Below are positions 43,747 to 53,916 of a DNA stretch of 64,000 nt, piece by piece. Every line of letters begins with the position of its first letter. The first letter of the stretch is position 1. Position numbers and translations under genes: made by a program. This stretch comes from Acidobacteriota bacterium (GTDB lineage: Bacteria; Acidobacteriota; Terriglobia; Bryobacterales; Bryobacteraceae), in NCBI GenBank assembly GCA_025352795.1, contig JANXSF010000090.1, positions 1 through 64,000 of the forward strand. The letters are read 5' to 3'. The notes below the pieces were generated by a model. That model worked only from the letters and a program-made list of their open reading frames with translations. It searched no databases and was not told where the DNA came from.

Positions 43747-45374
43747 CCGCGTACTGCAAAAAATACGATGATGAAAATTGCCAACAAAAACAGTGATCCC
43801 AAGGCGATGAATAAGTAGAGTTGCCGGGTCTTTTTCGGTATCACTACTGGTGTTGGAGCAACAGCGGCCGGAGGCGGTGTAGATGCCTCAAACATGTTTG
43901 TATACTCACTGGAATGGGCAGGCGGCTGGGACATTGGTTGCGGCCTGGACGCTGGGAAATAGTTGGTGGCTTCTCCGCCTGACACCATGGATGGTGTGAA
44001 GGTGGGTGGCTTAGGATTCAGCGGCGTTTCCCCAGGCCCAAACATACTGGTGAATTCTCCTGACGATTTCTGCGGCGTCGGTGCCCTTGGAACTGCGGGC
44101 AGTGGCGCTGAGCCAACTGTTCCAAAACCGTCAAATTTATTCATCGGAGATTTCATCATCTGCGTGAACTCACCTCGTCCGGGCTGCGGCTGAGCGCTAA
44201 CTGGGGCAGGTGGTTCTTGTTGCTGAGGTTGCGGCGGTGGTGATTGGAATGTCCTCATAAATTCACCAGTCGATCCTTGGGGCAAAGGCATTTCCGTAGG
44301 CAGCATAGGCTGTGCCTGCGCCGTTTGCGAAAACATTCGAGTAACTTGAGGATCAGGTGTCGCAACTTTCGGAAACGGCTTCGATAATTCCACAACCGGT
44401 GTCGGTTGTGCTGGTATCACAGGTGCAGGAGGCGCTACATTTATCCCGTGCGGTTGAAGGAGCATTGTGAATTCTCCAGCTTCCGCTAAGCCCACCATAT
44501 GCACTTTTGAATCCGAAGCAGGGATTGGCGAAGCCTCCGGAACGTTCGGATTTGATCGAAACAAGCTGGTAAACTCACCCGGCTGCGCCTGCGGTGGCAT
44601 GGCTTCCGGCTGCGTCGAACCCCGTGACTTCATCAGCATGGTGAATTCACTTGGTGCTGGTTGTATTGCTTGGGGCGCTGAAGGCATGGTTTGGATCGCC
44701 GGAAATAATCCGGCTTTCCCCTTCGATTCCAAGGTTGCGTTGGCAACCGCCTCTGGCTTGAAAATTCTTGAAAACTCACTTTGATTGGAAGAAGGCAATT
44801 CCCCCGCAGAAGACTTTTCGCCCGCGTCCATTCCCAACCGAAACTGTCCAAGGTGTGGACCTGCCTCTTTCTGCGGCAGTTCCATAGGTAAAGGAGCCAA
44901 GTCCACCGGATGCGCCGCCAGTTGTGGCGCAGAAAACATCTGGGTAAATTCCCCCGGAGGCTTTTCTACAACCTGCTGCGCAAACTGAGGCACAACCTGG
45001 TGTACGACAGGTATGGCAGCGGCCGGAACAGGAACTTGCGCTGAGCGAAATCCTGAGATGGGCGCTATCATCGTCGGCTCGCCTGCATCCGGTTTTGCCG
45101 ATAGCCATTTGCGGATTGCTCGAATCGGGCTGTCCGTAACCAGATACTGAAAGCCAGCCACACCTCCTATTCTTAAAACTCGTTCCCGATAGGCAATTGG
45201 CATTGCCGGCACCTTGGCTAAAAGGGCTAGATTTTCTGTCTCTTTGCTGCGCGCCAAAAGATGAATATAAACCTTAACTTTTGAAGTTTGATCGCGCCCA
45301 GTAAAAGAATAGTCAACCTCAGTATTGAGCATTGGCACTGGCTCTAGAAACTCGTAAAAGTCATCGAAGCGCAT
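43743..45374 (-). CDS. Tail-anchored Pro-rich protein with about eleven GEFTxMF-like motifs
   Basis: ATG 45374 has GGAG 5 nt upstream and gives 543 aa. Residues 1-95 form a small folded domain of unknown family. Residues 100-515 are Pro/Gln/Ala-rich and look disordered, with a recurring motif [GS]-E-F-T-x-M-F at 141, 199, 242, 266, 300, 370, 401, 439 and 489, and looser copies at 342 (PQVTRMF) and 467 (GEATNYF). The middle Thr, kept in most copies, has a hydrophobic residue at +3. A single membrane helix (about 519-540) ends the protein, leaving almost nothing outside. It lies between the two tssK genes on the opposite strand. A membrane-tethered cytoplasmic scaffold is inferred; no known family was recognised. 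Confidence 0.85.
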   Translation of the reverse strand: MRFDDFYEFLEPVPMLNTEVDYSFTGRDQTSKVKVYIHLLARSKETENLALLAKVPAMPIAYRERVLRIGGVAGFQYLVTDSPIRAIRKWLSAKPDAGEPTMIAPISGFRSAQVPVPAAAIPVVHQVVPQFAQQVVEKPPGEFTQMFSAPQLAAHPVDLAPLPMELPQKEAGPHLGQFRLGMDAGEKSSAGELPSSNQSEFSRIFKPEAVANATLESKGKAGLFPAIQTMPSAPQAIQPAPSEFTMLMKSRGSTQPEAMPPQAQPGEFTSLFRSNPNVPEASPIPASDSKVHMVGLAEAGEFTMLLQPHGINVAPPAPVIPAQPTPVVELSKPFPKVATPDPQVTRMFSQTAQAQPMLPTEMPLPQGSTGEFMRTFQSPPPQPQQQEPPAPVSAQPQPGRGEFTQMMKSPMNKFDGFGTVGSAPLPAVPRAPTPQKSSGEFTSMFGPGETPLNPKPPTFTPSMVSGGEATNYFPASRPQPMSQPPAHSSEYTNMFEASTPPPAAVAPTPVVIPKKTRQLYLFIALGSLFLLAIFIIVFFAVRG

Positions 45375-45524
45375 AGATTCTCCACAAAGCAAACACAACT
45401 CGCCCAAACATCAGGTTGGCCACCATTGACCTGAAACTCTCGGTTTATTTTCCTACCATATGATACATTACAAAGGTTACCCGTATTCTGCTGTCACCTT
45501 GTATAACGGCCACTTCAGCCATTT

Positions 45525-46865
45525 ATGAAACTTCTCTCCCGTTTGGTTTGGTCCGAAGGAATGCACCTGGGGCCGCACCAATTTCAAGCTCAAAGCCGCT
45601 ACTTCGAGGATTCGATTTCATTCATTACCTCGGCACTGTGGCTGGATTCCTATGGCTTGACTGGGATCACGCTGGATGAAGATGCATTGAAAAATGGCAT
45701 CGTATCTTTGCTATTCGCGCGGGGCACTTTTAACGATGGGCTTGCGTTTGACCTTCCTGCCTGCGATGCACCTCCTGAAACCAGAAACATTGGTGATCTG
45801 TTCCCTCCCACGCGGGATCGGTTAACCGTCAGCCTTGTCATCCCGGAACGGTTGCCGCAAGGCCCCAACGTGTCACTCACTGGCGATGCCAATGGTGCCC
45901 GATATTCCGCCGAAGGGAAAGTATTTTTTGACGAAACCACCGGCATGGATGAACGCCAGGTCAGCGTCGGCCGCAAGCGCTTGCGATTGATTCTGGATAC
46001 AGAGCCAAGCAGTGGATTGATCTCCCTCCCCATTGCGCAAATCATGCGATCCGGCGATGGTGGCTTCATTTATGACCCCAATTTGATTCCACCTTGCTTG
46101 AACATCAGCAGCAGTGAACGGCTCATGTTGCTGCTGCGTCGCTTGATAGAAATCATGGAAGAAAAAAGTACGTCGCTTGCCAGTTCTGGAGCAGGAAAGA
46201 CGGCATCGGATTTTTCTTCTCGCACCATTGCGAATTTCTGGTTACTGCACGCAGTCAATTCAGGACTGGCTCCTTTGCGCCATCTATGGGTTACCAAACG
46301 TGGGCACCCCATGGAACTGTTTCTGGAACTTTCTCGCATTGCCGGAGCCCTTTGTACGTTCTCCTTGAATTCCCATCCCAACAGCCTGCCTACTTATGAC
46401 CACTTGGCGTTGGCTGCCTGTTTCGACGTCCTCGATCGCCACATTCGCGATCATCTGGAATTCATCATCCCCACAAATTGCATTACGATTCCCTTAAAGA
46501 AAGTGGCCGATTTCTTCTACGAAGGTCAGATCATGGATGACCGCTGCATCGGTCGTTCCCGTTGGGTTCTTGGCGTGCGTTCCACCTCCAATGAAAGCGA
46601 GTTGGTTTCGCGAACTCCAAAGTTGGTTAAAATCTGTTCCGCAAAATTTGTTGGGGAATTGGTGCGTCGTGCCTTGCCCGGCCTTGAATTGACGCACCTT
46701 CCCGTGCCGCCGAATGCCATTACCACGACGGTTGAATCTCAATATTTTGGTATTTCAAGAAGTGGTCCGTTTTGGGATCACATTGTTCAAACCAAGCAAG
46801 TGGGCATCTACATTCCCGGCGATATTCCCGGTGCCACGCTTGAACTGCAAATTGTTCTAGATTAG
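45525..46865 (+). CDS. tssK: T6SS baseplate-membrane connector TssK, copy 2
   Basis: This 446-aa protein starts MKLLSRLVWSEGMHLGPHQF, the classical TssK opening, and has FIYDPNLIPPCLNISSSERL, FWLLHAVNSGLAPLRHLW and a C-terminal YFGISRSGPFW. It matches copy 1 over the full length but is clearly diverged, so it is not a recent duplicate. It lies 23 bp before tssL. Confidence 0.93.
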   Translation: MKLLSRLVWSEGMHLGPHQFQAQSRYFEDSISFITSALWLDSYGLTGITLDEDALKNGIVSLLFARGTFNDGLAFDLPACDAPPETRNIGDLFPPTRDRLTVSLVIPERLPQGPNVSLTGDANGARYSAEGKVFFDETTGMDERQVSVGRKRLRLILDTEPSSGLISLPIAQIMRSGDGGFIYDPNLIPPCLNISSSERLMLLLRRLIEIMEEKSTSLASSGAGKTASDFSSRTIANFWLLHAVNSGLAPLRHLWVTKRGHPMELFLELSRIAGALCTFSLNSHPNSLPTYDHLALAACFDVLDRHIRDHLEFIIPTNCITIPLKKVADFFYEGQIMDDRCIGRSRWVLGVRSTSNESELVSRTPKLVKICSAKFVGELVRRALPGLELTHLPVPPNAITTTVESQYFGISRSGPFWDHIVQTKQVGIYIPGDIPGATLELQIVLD

Positions 46866-46888
46866 ATCCAGGAGGATACGATTAGCTT

Positions 46889-47572
46889 ATGAGATCAGAA
46901 AACCTGGCCCTAATCTATCAGGAAGTCTTCACCGTAATTGTGCGTGTGCGCGCCGGTAGGCAAGGCTTTTCCGATGTCGATTCTTTTCGTCATCACATGG
47001 CCGAAGCAGTGAAAACCGCCGAACAGAGGGCCGTAATCATTGGTTATGCTGGCGAAGATATCAAAATGGCAACCATGGCCGTCGTCGGGTTTTTGGATGA
47101 ATCCATCATGACCGCGCGCAATGCTCTTTTTGCCGATTGGCAGCGCAAACCGCTTGGCTTGCAGTTGTTCCAAACTCACTTGGCAGGAGTTATATTTTTT
47201 GAGAATGTGGATCAACTGATTTCGCGAAGTGATTCCCCAGACCTTGGTGATGTGCTGGAAGTCCATTATCTGTGCTTGCTTCTTGGTTTCACTGGACGTT
47301 TCAGCGCTGGTGGCCGTGGGGAACTCCAAGCAGTGATGGCCAACCTTGGCGATAAACTTCGTCGAATCCGTGGTCCCAAAGGGGAGCTATCTCCATCCTG
47401 GGCACCCACTGCCATGGCCGCACCGCAGGTGAAGGATCGGGCTACACGCTGGTTTATGATTGCTGCGGCAACCTGCCTGGCACTGGCTTTAGTGCTGTTC
47501 GTAACGTTTAAAAGTTCCCTGAATTCGGGCACCTCGGAACTGCGCTCCATTCCTTCACTGAAAAAAATCTAG
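46889..47572 (+). CDS. tssL: T6SS inner-membrane protein TssL (DotU/IcmH type)
   Basis: This 227-aa protein has the cytoplasmic DotU fold (LALIYQEVFTVIVRVRAGRQG, VVGFLDESIM, GLQLFQTHLAGVIFFENVD, LEVHYLCLLLGFTGRF) and one C-terminal membrane helix (about 188-208) with a short outer tail. No OmpA-like peptidoglycan-binding extension is present. AGGAGG lies 13 nt before the ATG, slightly far. tssM follows after 8 bp. Confidence 0.94.
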   Translation: MRSENLALIYQEVFTVIVRVRAGRQGFSDVDSFRHHMAEAVKTAEQRAVIIGYAGEDIKMATMAVVGFLDESIMTARNALFADWQRKPLGLQLFQTHLAGVIFFENVDQLISRSDSPDLGDVLEVHYLCLLLGFTGRFSAGGRGELQAVMANLGDKLRRIRGPKGELSPSWAPTAMAAPQVKDRATRWFMIAAATCLALALVLFVTFKSSLNSGTSELRSIPSLKKI

Positions 47573-47580
47573 AAGAACCT

Positions 47581-50500
47581 ATGCGCAAAACAATTCTAAT
47601 CGCCGGTTTACTCTACCCCGTCTACGCATCGTTGGTCTGGTACTTAAGCTCGTTACTCGGCCTTCATGGCACCAATGCTTGGGTCTTCCGAATCGCTCTG
47701 TGGCTATTGGGCCTGGCTGCTGCCGGAATTACTGTCTGGTACATGGCCAAGATGAATAAAGAAGAGACGGCGTCTAACACCACCTCTCTTCAATCTGAAT
47801 CCACCGAAGATATTTCAGTACTCATTCGCGACGCACAGTACAAGCTGGCTTCCTCTCCCAGTGAAAAAGGTGTGAAGCTGGGAAGTCTGCCCATGGTGTT
47901 CCTGGTAGGAGAATCGGGCAGCGCCAAAACAACTACTATTGTGAACTCCGGCATTGATGCAGAACTCCTTGCCGGTGAAGTTTTGCGTGATGGCCGACCC
48001 GTTGCAACCCCTGCCGCCAATATTTGGTTTGCGCGACGCACGCTCTTTGTGGAACTGGCAGGTCGCTATATGGCAGACCCCTCTGTCTGGGCAAATCTTG
48101 TTCGACGCCTGCAGCCAGCCTCGTTTTCGTCAGCCGTCAAAAATAGCCAACAAGCCCCCCGTCTGGCGCTAGTGTTTCTTGATCTGGAACGCTTCGCTAA
48201 TTTTTCAGGTCCAGAACAATTGCAAGCTGCGGCCAAGGGAGTCAGGGCGCGTCTTAGCGAAATTTCGCAATCCATCGGCGTGAACATCCCGGTATACGTT
48301 TTGTTCACCAAAACTGACCGCTTACCCTTCTTCGCAGATTACGTCCGCAACTTTACGCAAGAAGAAGTTAACCAGGCTTTAGGTGTCACATTACCAGGTC
48401 AAACCCCCGCCAGTGGCGTTTATAGTGAAGAACAGACCCGCCGCATCGGCGCCTACTTTGATCAATTGGCATCTTCTCTATGCAACTTCCGTCCCGAGTT
48501 TTTAGCTCGTGAAAATGACGCCAGTCTCCTGCCCGGCATCTACGAATTTCCTCGTGAGTTCCGTAAATTACGGACACCCCTTGTTCAATTCCTGGTAGAA
48601 CTTTGCCGACCCAGTCAGTTGACCCTTGGCCCTTTTCTTCGCGGATTTTATTTCTCTGGCGCACGTCCCATCATCACCAATGAACGGGCAGCCGCTGAAG
48701 TAAAACCAGTCATCACCACCAGGGAACCAGAACTCAATCTGGGAGCGACTCGAATTTTCACCGGCAATTTGGGTGCAGCCATGGAAGCTCCAAGAGCGGA
48801 AGCACCGCGTCCCGTAGCTTCAAGAAAAGTTCCTCAATGGGTCTTTCTCGGTCGATTCTTTAACAACGTTTTGTTTGGCGATTCCCAATCGTCCAGCGCT
48901 GGCGTCAGCACACGGACAAGCCTCATGCGTCGCATATTGTTGGCCTCCGCCGCCGCACTTAGCTTGTTATACGCTATCGCCCTGATCGTTTCTTATTTCA
49001 ATAACAGTTCCCTCGAAAGTCGCATCGCCAAGGCCGCCCGTTCCATTCCTGCAGAAATTACTGGATCAGGTTCTGCATCACGAGACGCGTTGGAAAATCT
49101 GGAATCGCAACGTCAGGATCTGGAATTGTTGGAAGGCTTTCACAAAGATGGTGCGCCCTGGTCTTATCGCTGGGGCCTCTATTCAGGCGATGAAGTGCGT
49201 CCGCAAGCCCGCAGGCTCTACTTTGAAGGCTTCCGTCGTCTTCTGATGGCGCAAACACAAGCCACCATGAATGAGTCCTTAACGGCGCTGCCGCTCACCC
49301 CCGGCCCCGAATACAAACCAACCTACGACACATTGAAAGCCTATCTGATCACAACGTCGAATCCTGATAAGAGCACTCAGATTTTTCTTTCCCCAGTGCT
49401 GCTCAATCGTTGGAGCAACTCCCGCAATGTGGACGCCCCCCGATTGGAACTCGCCAAAAAGCAGTTTGATTTCTACAGCGACACACTGAAAATCGGAAAT
49501 CCGTTTTCGTCAGAAAACGATACCGTAGCCATTGAGAAGGCTCGCCGCTACTTAAAGCAATTCGGTGGGGTGGAACGTATTTACCAGGCCATGCTCATTG
49601 ATGCTGGTAAGTCGCGCGCTCCAATTAACTTCAACAAACTGATTGCCGGATCTGCAGAAGTTGTCATTGACTCCCACGAAGTCGCTGCAGCTTTCACCAA
49701 ACCCGGTTGGGATTCCATGAAAGATTCATTGAAAAATCCTGATCGGTACTTCAGTGCTGAACAATGGGTGCTTGGTGATCAAACCCCCGCAGGCATTGAC
49801 CGGGCCAGTGTAAGCCAGGAACTGACTCGTCGATATTATGACGATTTCGTCAAAGAATGGCGCCTATTCATGAATTCGGCATCGCTTGTTAAGTATGCCA
49901 ATCTCAAGGATGCTACGCGGAAACTGAACCTTCTTTCTGGAAACCAATCCCCCTTACTCGCATTATTTTCCCTGGCATCTCAAAATACAAATGTGGATGT
50001 TCCTGAGGTGAGCAAAGTCTTCCAATCCGTCCAAGCCGTGGTTCCCCCAGCCATCACAGATCACTACATTGATCCTGCCAATCAAGGCTTTATGGTTGCG
50101 CTGGGTACTCTGCAATCCACCATTGAAGCCGCTGCCAACCTACCTGAAATTACCGACACTGTCGCTCAAAGAAGCCTGGATAACGCGATGTCTGCCAGGG
50201 TGGCTGTGCGGGGAATTGCTCAGAATTTCCGATTTGAACAAGGGCATCTGGAAGCCCAATCGCAAAAGCTGTTGGAAGATCCCATCACCAATGTGGAAGG
50301 CATGTTGCGCGGTGCCGGGCCTGATGAGCTCAACAAAAAGGGCGGTGCCTTCTGCGGGGATTACCGCCGTGTGATGAGTAAGCTTCCGTTCAATGTAACC
50401 AGTAAGACTTCTGCAACCGTCGCCGAAATCAACGCCCTGTTCCGTAAGCCCGATGGGGCTCTGTGGGCTTTTTACGAATCCACTCTCCAAAAATACATGG

Positions 50501-51009
50501 TGAAAAATCCTTCAGGCTATGGCGTGAAACCCGATTCTGCATTGAAGATTTCTCCTTCATTTGTTGCCTTCTTTAACAGAGCAGCAGCCATTTCCGACAG
50601 CATGTATACCAGCGATAGTCAGGACCCAAAAATTTCCTACTCGCTTAAAAAAGTCTCGTCACAAACGGTGACACTCACCATTGACGGGCAACCCAATTCC
50701 GACGGCAAACGAGTCTGGCAGGTGAACGGCGTTCATGGTGTAACCAGTAAGATTGATTCCATGGGCGACTTTCCCTGGGCCAATGTTCCCGGCCTTTGGG
50801 CTGCCTTCCAGTTCTTAGGTGAAGCCGATGAATGGAAATCCCAAGGCGGAAATTACTTGCTGGAATGGAAGGTTTACGTTGGCGTTGGAAGTAATCGTGA
50901 ACCACGTCCCCCCGTTCGTTATGAACTGGATTTGGGCAACAATTCCCCCATTTCTCCCAAAGGTTTTTCAGCAGCAGTAGGCTGCATTCCAACGATTGCC
51001 CTGAAGTAG
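47581..51009 (+). CDS. tssM: T6SS inner-membrane protein TssM (IcmF)
   Basis: This 1142-aa protein has two N-terminal membrane helices (about 5-25 and 38-57), a cytoplasmic nucleotide-binding domain with P-loop GESGSAKTT (110-118; the usual last Gly is Ala), a third helix near 448-470, and a long periplasmic part ending in a beta-rich DUF1215-type region. TssM with TssL forms the trans-envelope channel. It ends the plus-strand T6SS operon, 20 bp before the convergent xseA. Confidence 0.95.
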   Translation: MRKTILIAGLLYPVYASLVWYLSSLLGLHGTNAWVFRIALWLLGLAAAGITVWYMAKMNKEETASNTTSLQSESTEDISVLIRDAQYKLASSPSEKGVKLGSLPMVFLVGESGSAKTTTIVNSGIDAELLAGEVLRDGRPVATPAANIWFARRTLFVELAGRYMADPSVWANLVRRLQPASFSSAVKNSQQAPRLALVFLDLERFANFSGPEQLQAAAKGVRARLSEISQSIGVNIPVYVLFTKTDRLPFFADYVRNFTQEEVNQALGVTLPGQTPASGVYSEEQTRRIGAYFDQLASSLCNFRPEFLARENDASLLPGIYEFPREFRKLRTPLVQFLVELCRPSQLTLGPFLRGFYFSGARPIITNERAAAEVKPVITTREPELNLGATRIFTGNLGAAMEAPRAEAPRPVASRKVPQWVFLGRFFNNVLFGDSQSSSAGVSTRTSLMRRILLASAAALSLLYAIALIVSYFNNSSLESRIAKAARSIPAEITGSGSASRDALENLESQRQDLELLEGFHKDGAPWSYRWGLYSGDEVRPQARRLYFEGFRRLLMAQTQATMNESLTALPLTPGPEYKPTYDTLKAYLITTSNPDKSTQIFLSPVLLNRWSNSRNVDAPRLELAKKQFDFYSDTLKIGNPFSSENDTVAIEKARRYLKQFGGVERIYQAMLIDAGKSRAPINFNKLIAGSAEVVIDSHEVAAAFTKPGWDSMKDSLKNPDRYFSAEQWVLGDQTPAGIDRASVSQELTRRYYDDFVKEWRLFMNSASLVKYANLKDATRKLNLLSGNQSPLLALFSLASQNTNVDVPEVSKVFQSVQAVVPPAITDHYIDPANQGFMVALGTLQSTIEAAANLPEITDTVAQRSLDNAMSARVAVRGIAQNFRFEQGHLEAQSQKLLEDPITNVEGMLRGAGPDELNKKGGAFCGDYRRVMSKLPFNVTSKTSATVAEINALFRKPDGALWAFYESTLQKYMVKNPSGYGVKPDSALKISPSFVAFFNRAAAISDSMYTSDSQDPKISYSLKKVSSQTVTLTIDGQPNSDGKRVWQVNGVHGVTSKIDSMGDFPWANVPGLWAAFQFLGEADEWKSQGGNYLLEWKVYVGVGSNREPRPPVRYELDLGNNSPISPKGFSAAVGCIPTIALK

Positions 51010-51029
51010 ACCCTGCCTCTGCGGTTGAG

Positions 51030-52370
51030 CTAACTAACTCTCACCGGCAGGCGACCTTTCGCTAAACGGACAGTCAGAGCCTCATTGTTTTTCACTGAAG
51101 CTGGGTCCATCACCACATGACCCTGGCTCGTTTCCACAATCGAATATCCACGATCCAAAATCTTCAGCGGACTCAGTTGCGCCAGTTCCGCAGCCAGCGG
51201 GTTCATCCTGGCTTGTGCCCCAGCCAATTGCCGATTCACCGCCGTCTGTTGGCGCGTGCTGAGTGACGTTAACCGCTGCTTCGCTTGTGCGATTTTCAAA
51301 CGAAGATCCAATTTTCGTAATTGCGAATCCATGGACAGCCATTGCCGCTGTGCCAAAGTAATCGCGCCATCCAGCCGTTTCGCTGCCCGCCCTTCCAGTT
51401 CGTCCACTCGTTGACCATAGCGATACACTCGCCGTTCCAAAAGCATCCGCGCACGCTCCACTCCCTGTATTTCCAGACGTCGCGAGACTTGCGAAACCCG
51501 AAATCGAATCGCCTGGTCTAATCGTCTGGCAATGGCGTTGGTTTGATCCAGCAAACTGTCCTTGGTGGGCACCGCCATCTCCGCCGCAGCGGAAGGCGTT
51601 GGCGCGCGCAGGTCGGCTACAAAGTCGGCAATGGTGAAATCCGTTTCGTGGCCGATCGCCGAAATCACCGGCACACTGCAATTGGCAATTGCCCTCGCTA
51701 CAGATTCCTCATTGAAGGTCCATAAATCTTCAATGGAACCTCCCCCGCGCGCCACAATCACCAAGTCTGCCCAAGTGGTGTTGCTGAAGTATTCAATCCC
51801 GTCAATCACCTGTTCCACCGATCCTTGCCCTTGCACCAACGCTGGATAAATTCGAATATGTAGGCCCGGAAATCGGCGGGCAAAAACATGCAGCATGTCG
51901 CGGATAACCGCTCCTGTGGGCGATGTGACAATGCCGATTTTGCGGGGCAGGGTAGGCAAGGGACGCTTCGTTGCAGGGTCGAACAATCCTTCAGCCGCTA
52001 ACTTTTTGCGCAATTGATCAAAGTCATGCTGCAAGGCACCCAGCCCCAATGGCTCCACGGTTTCTACAATCAGTTGATACTCACCGCGCGGTGGATACAC
52101 TTCCACTCTTCCGCGTACCAGCACCAGCATCCCGTCCTGCGGTTTTGATCGCAGTAACCGGTAAGCATTGCGCCAAACGGCACAACGAATTTGTGCTTCA
52201 TCGTCCTTTAAAGTAAAGTAGCAATGACCACTGGATGCCATCTTCAATCCAGAAATTTCTCCCGAAATCCAGATGTTACTAAATGTCGATTGCAACGTGT
52301 TGGCAATGGCGTAGGTCAATTCGCTAACTGAAAATTGGCGGCGTTCAAGCCCTAAACTAATCTGCTCCAT
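51030..52370 (-). CDS. xseA: Exodeoxyribonuclease VII large subunit
   Basis: This 446-aa protein has the OB-fold start ([29 protein letters not shown]) and the catalytic region [31 protein letters not shown] and [21 protein letters not shown] long coiled-coil C-terminus follows. The enzyme degrades single-stranded DNA into oligonucleotides in repair. No xseB gene is adjacent. It marks the return to housekeeping genes after the T6SS region. Confidence 0.97.
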   Translation of the reverse strand: MEQISLGLERRQFSVSELTYAIANTLQSTFSNIWISGEISGLKMASSGHCYFTLKDDEAQIRCAVWRNAYRLLRSKPQDGMLVLVRGRVEVYPPRGEYQLIVETVEPLGLGALQHDFDQLRKKLAAEGLFDPATKRPLPTLPRKIGIVTSPTGAVIRDMLHVFARRFPGLHIRIYPALVQGQGSVEQVIDGIEYFSNTTWADLVIVARGGGSIEDLWTFNEESVARAIANCSVPVISAIGHETDFTIADFVADLRAPTPSAAAEMAVPTKDSLLDQTNAIARRLDQAIRFRVSQVSRRLEIQGVERARMLLERRVYRYGQRVDELEGRAAKRLDGAITLAQRQWLSMDSQLRKLDLRLKIAQAKQRLTSLSTRQQTAVNRQLAGAQARMNPLAAELAQLSPLKILDRGYSIVETSQGHVVMDPASVKNNEALTVRLAKGRLPVRVS

Positions 52371-52383
52371 AAACTTATCCTAT

Positions 52384-52413
52384 TTGACCCTAACAGAAAG
52401 CATTGGATACTAT
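52384..52413 (+). promoter_or_regulatory. Sigma70-like promoter of glnA
   Basis: TTGACC (52384-52389), 18-nt spacer, TACTAT (52408-52413). Transcription would start about 25 bp before ATG 52446, which has GGAGG at 52437-52441. Confidence 0.5.
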
Positions 52414-52445
52414 CAGATTGCGTCGTTACTACCCGCGGAGGGTCA

Positions 52446-53855
52446 ATGAGTCCCAAAGAAGTATTGCAGTTCGCTATAGACAATCATGCGGAACAGATGG
52501 ATATCCGGTTTACCGATATCCCCGGATTACAGCAGCACATTTCCTATCCCATCCACATGCTGGAATCCAGCACGTTTGAAGATGGCCTGGGCATTGACGG
52601 CTCCAGCATCCGCGGCTGGAACGCCATCAATGAAAGTGACATGCTACTTATTCCCGATCCTTCCACCGCCGTCATGGATCCGTTTTATGAGCTGCCTACT
52701 TTGGTGATGACAGCCAATGTGATTGATCCCATTACGCGCGTGAAGTACGAACGGGACCCCCGCTTTATCGCCCAAAAGGCCGAAGCGTATCTGAAAACCA
52801 CAGGCATTGCCGATACCTGTTTCTTTGGTGCCGAAGCCGAGTTCTTTATTTTTGACAACGTGCGGTTCGATACCAATCAGCACGAAAGTTACTATCACAT
52901 TGACGCCCAGGAAGGCCGTTGGAATTCCGGCAAGCAAGGTGAAAATTCCGGCTACCGACCTCGCTACAAAGAAGGCTATTTTCCAGTTCCACCCACCGAT
53001 CATTATCAGGATCTGCGCGCTGAAATGGTTTCTGTCATGGAGCGTTGTGGCCTGGTTATTGAATGCCACCATCATGAAGTGGCCACCGCCGGGCAATGTG
53101 AGATTGATCAGAAGTTTAACACCCTGGTGAAATCGGCTGACAACATGATGCTCTACAAATACATTGTGCGCAACGTGGCCCATCAGTACGGCAAGACCGC
53201 AACTTTCATGCCTAAGCCGCTGTTTCAGGACAATGGTTCCGGCATGCACTGCCATCAAAGTTTGTGGAAAGACGGTAAGCCTCTGTTTGCAGGCGATGGC
53301 TATGCCGGGCTCAGTCAGATGGCCTTGTGGTACATCGGCGGATTGCTTAAGCATGCCCGAGCCCTTTCTGCATTGATCGCACCCACCACCAACAGCTACA
53401 AACGGCTGGTTCCAGGTTACGAAGCCCCAGTGAACTTGGCATATAGCCGCAGAAATCGTTCCGCCGCTTGCCGCATTCCCATGTACTCTTCCAGTCCCAA
53501 AGCGAAGCGCGTGGAGTTCCGCCCGCCCGACACAGCAGCCAATCCCTACCTTGCTTTTGCCGCAATGCTGATGGCCGGTATGGATGGAGTGTTGCGCAAA
53601 ATTGATCCCGGTGAACCGCTGGATAAAGACATTTACGACTTGTCACCTGAGGAGATGAAAAACGTTCCTTCCATGCCCGGCAGCCTGGATGAAGCGTTGT
53701 CCTGCCTGGAAGAAGATAGCGACTTCTTGTTGAAGGGCGACGTTTTCACCGCAGATTTCATTGATAATTTTATTGCTTATAAGCGTAAGAATGAAGCAGA
53801 AGCAGTAAGGTTGCGGCCGCACCCATATGAGTTCCATCTTTACTACGATTGCTAG
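52446..53855 (+). CDS. glnA: Glutamine synthetase type I
   Basis: This 469-aa protein has the expected length and boxes: [40 protein letters not shown], the ATP-binding [14 protein letters not shown], and [27 protein letters not shown] near residue 398 carries the Tyr that is adenylylated in the GSI-beta class. The enzyme makes glutamine from glutamate and ammonia in the cytoplasm. It is monocistronic, with its own promoter. Confidence 0.98.
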   Translation: MSPKEVLQFAIDNHAEQMDIRFTDIPGLQQHISYPIHMLESSTFEDGLGIDGSSIRGWNAINESDMLLIPDPSTAVMDPFYELPTLVMTANVIDPITRVKYERDPRFIAQKAEAYLKTTGIADTCFFGAEAEFFIFDNVRFDTNQHESYYHIDAQEGRWNSGKQGENSGYRPRYKEGYFPVPPTDHYQDLRAEMVSVMERCGLVIECHHHEVATAGQCEIDQKFNTLVKSADNMMLYKYIVRNVAHQYGKTATFMPKPLFQDNGSGMHCHQSLWKDGKPLFAGDGYAGLSQMALWYIGGLLKHARALSALIAPTTNSYKRLVPGYEAPVNLAYSRRNRSAACRIPMYSSSPKAKRVEFRPPDTAANPYLAFAAMLMAGMDGVLRKIDPGEPLDKDIYDLSPEEMKNVPSMPGSLDEALSCLEEDSDFLLKGDVFTADFIDNFIAYKRKNEAEAVRLRPHPYEFHLYYDC

Positions 53856-53872
53856 CGGAGTAGCCTTTTATC

Positions 53873-53900
53873 CGCAGATGGCGCAGATAAACGCAGATAA
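53873..53900 (+). repeat. Short tandem CGCAGAT repeats
   Basis: CGCAGAT occurs at 53873, 53882 and 53892 (9-10 bp period) between glnA and the convergent glycosyltransferase gene. Similar CGCAGATAAACGCAGAT strings are scattered in acidobacterial and chloroflexal intergenic DNA. The function is unknown. Confidence 0.55.
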
Positions 53901-53916
53901 CGCACTTATTGAATTG

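Noticed and set aside
53873-53900. CRISPR-like array
   Set aside because: The units are 7 bp with 2-3 bp between them, far too short for CRISPR repeats and spacers, and no cas genes are near.
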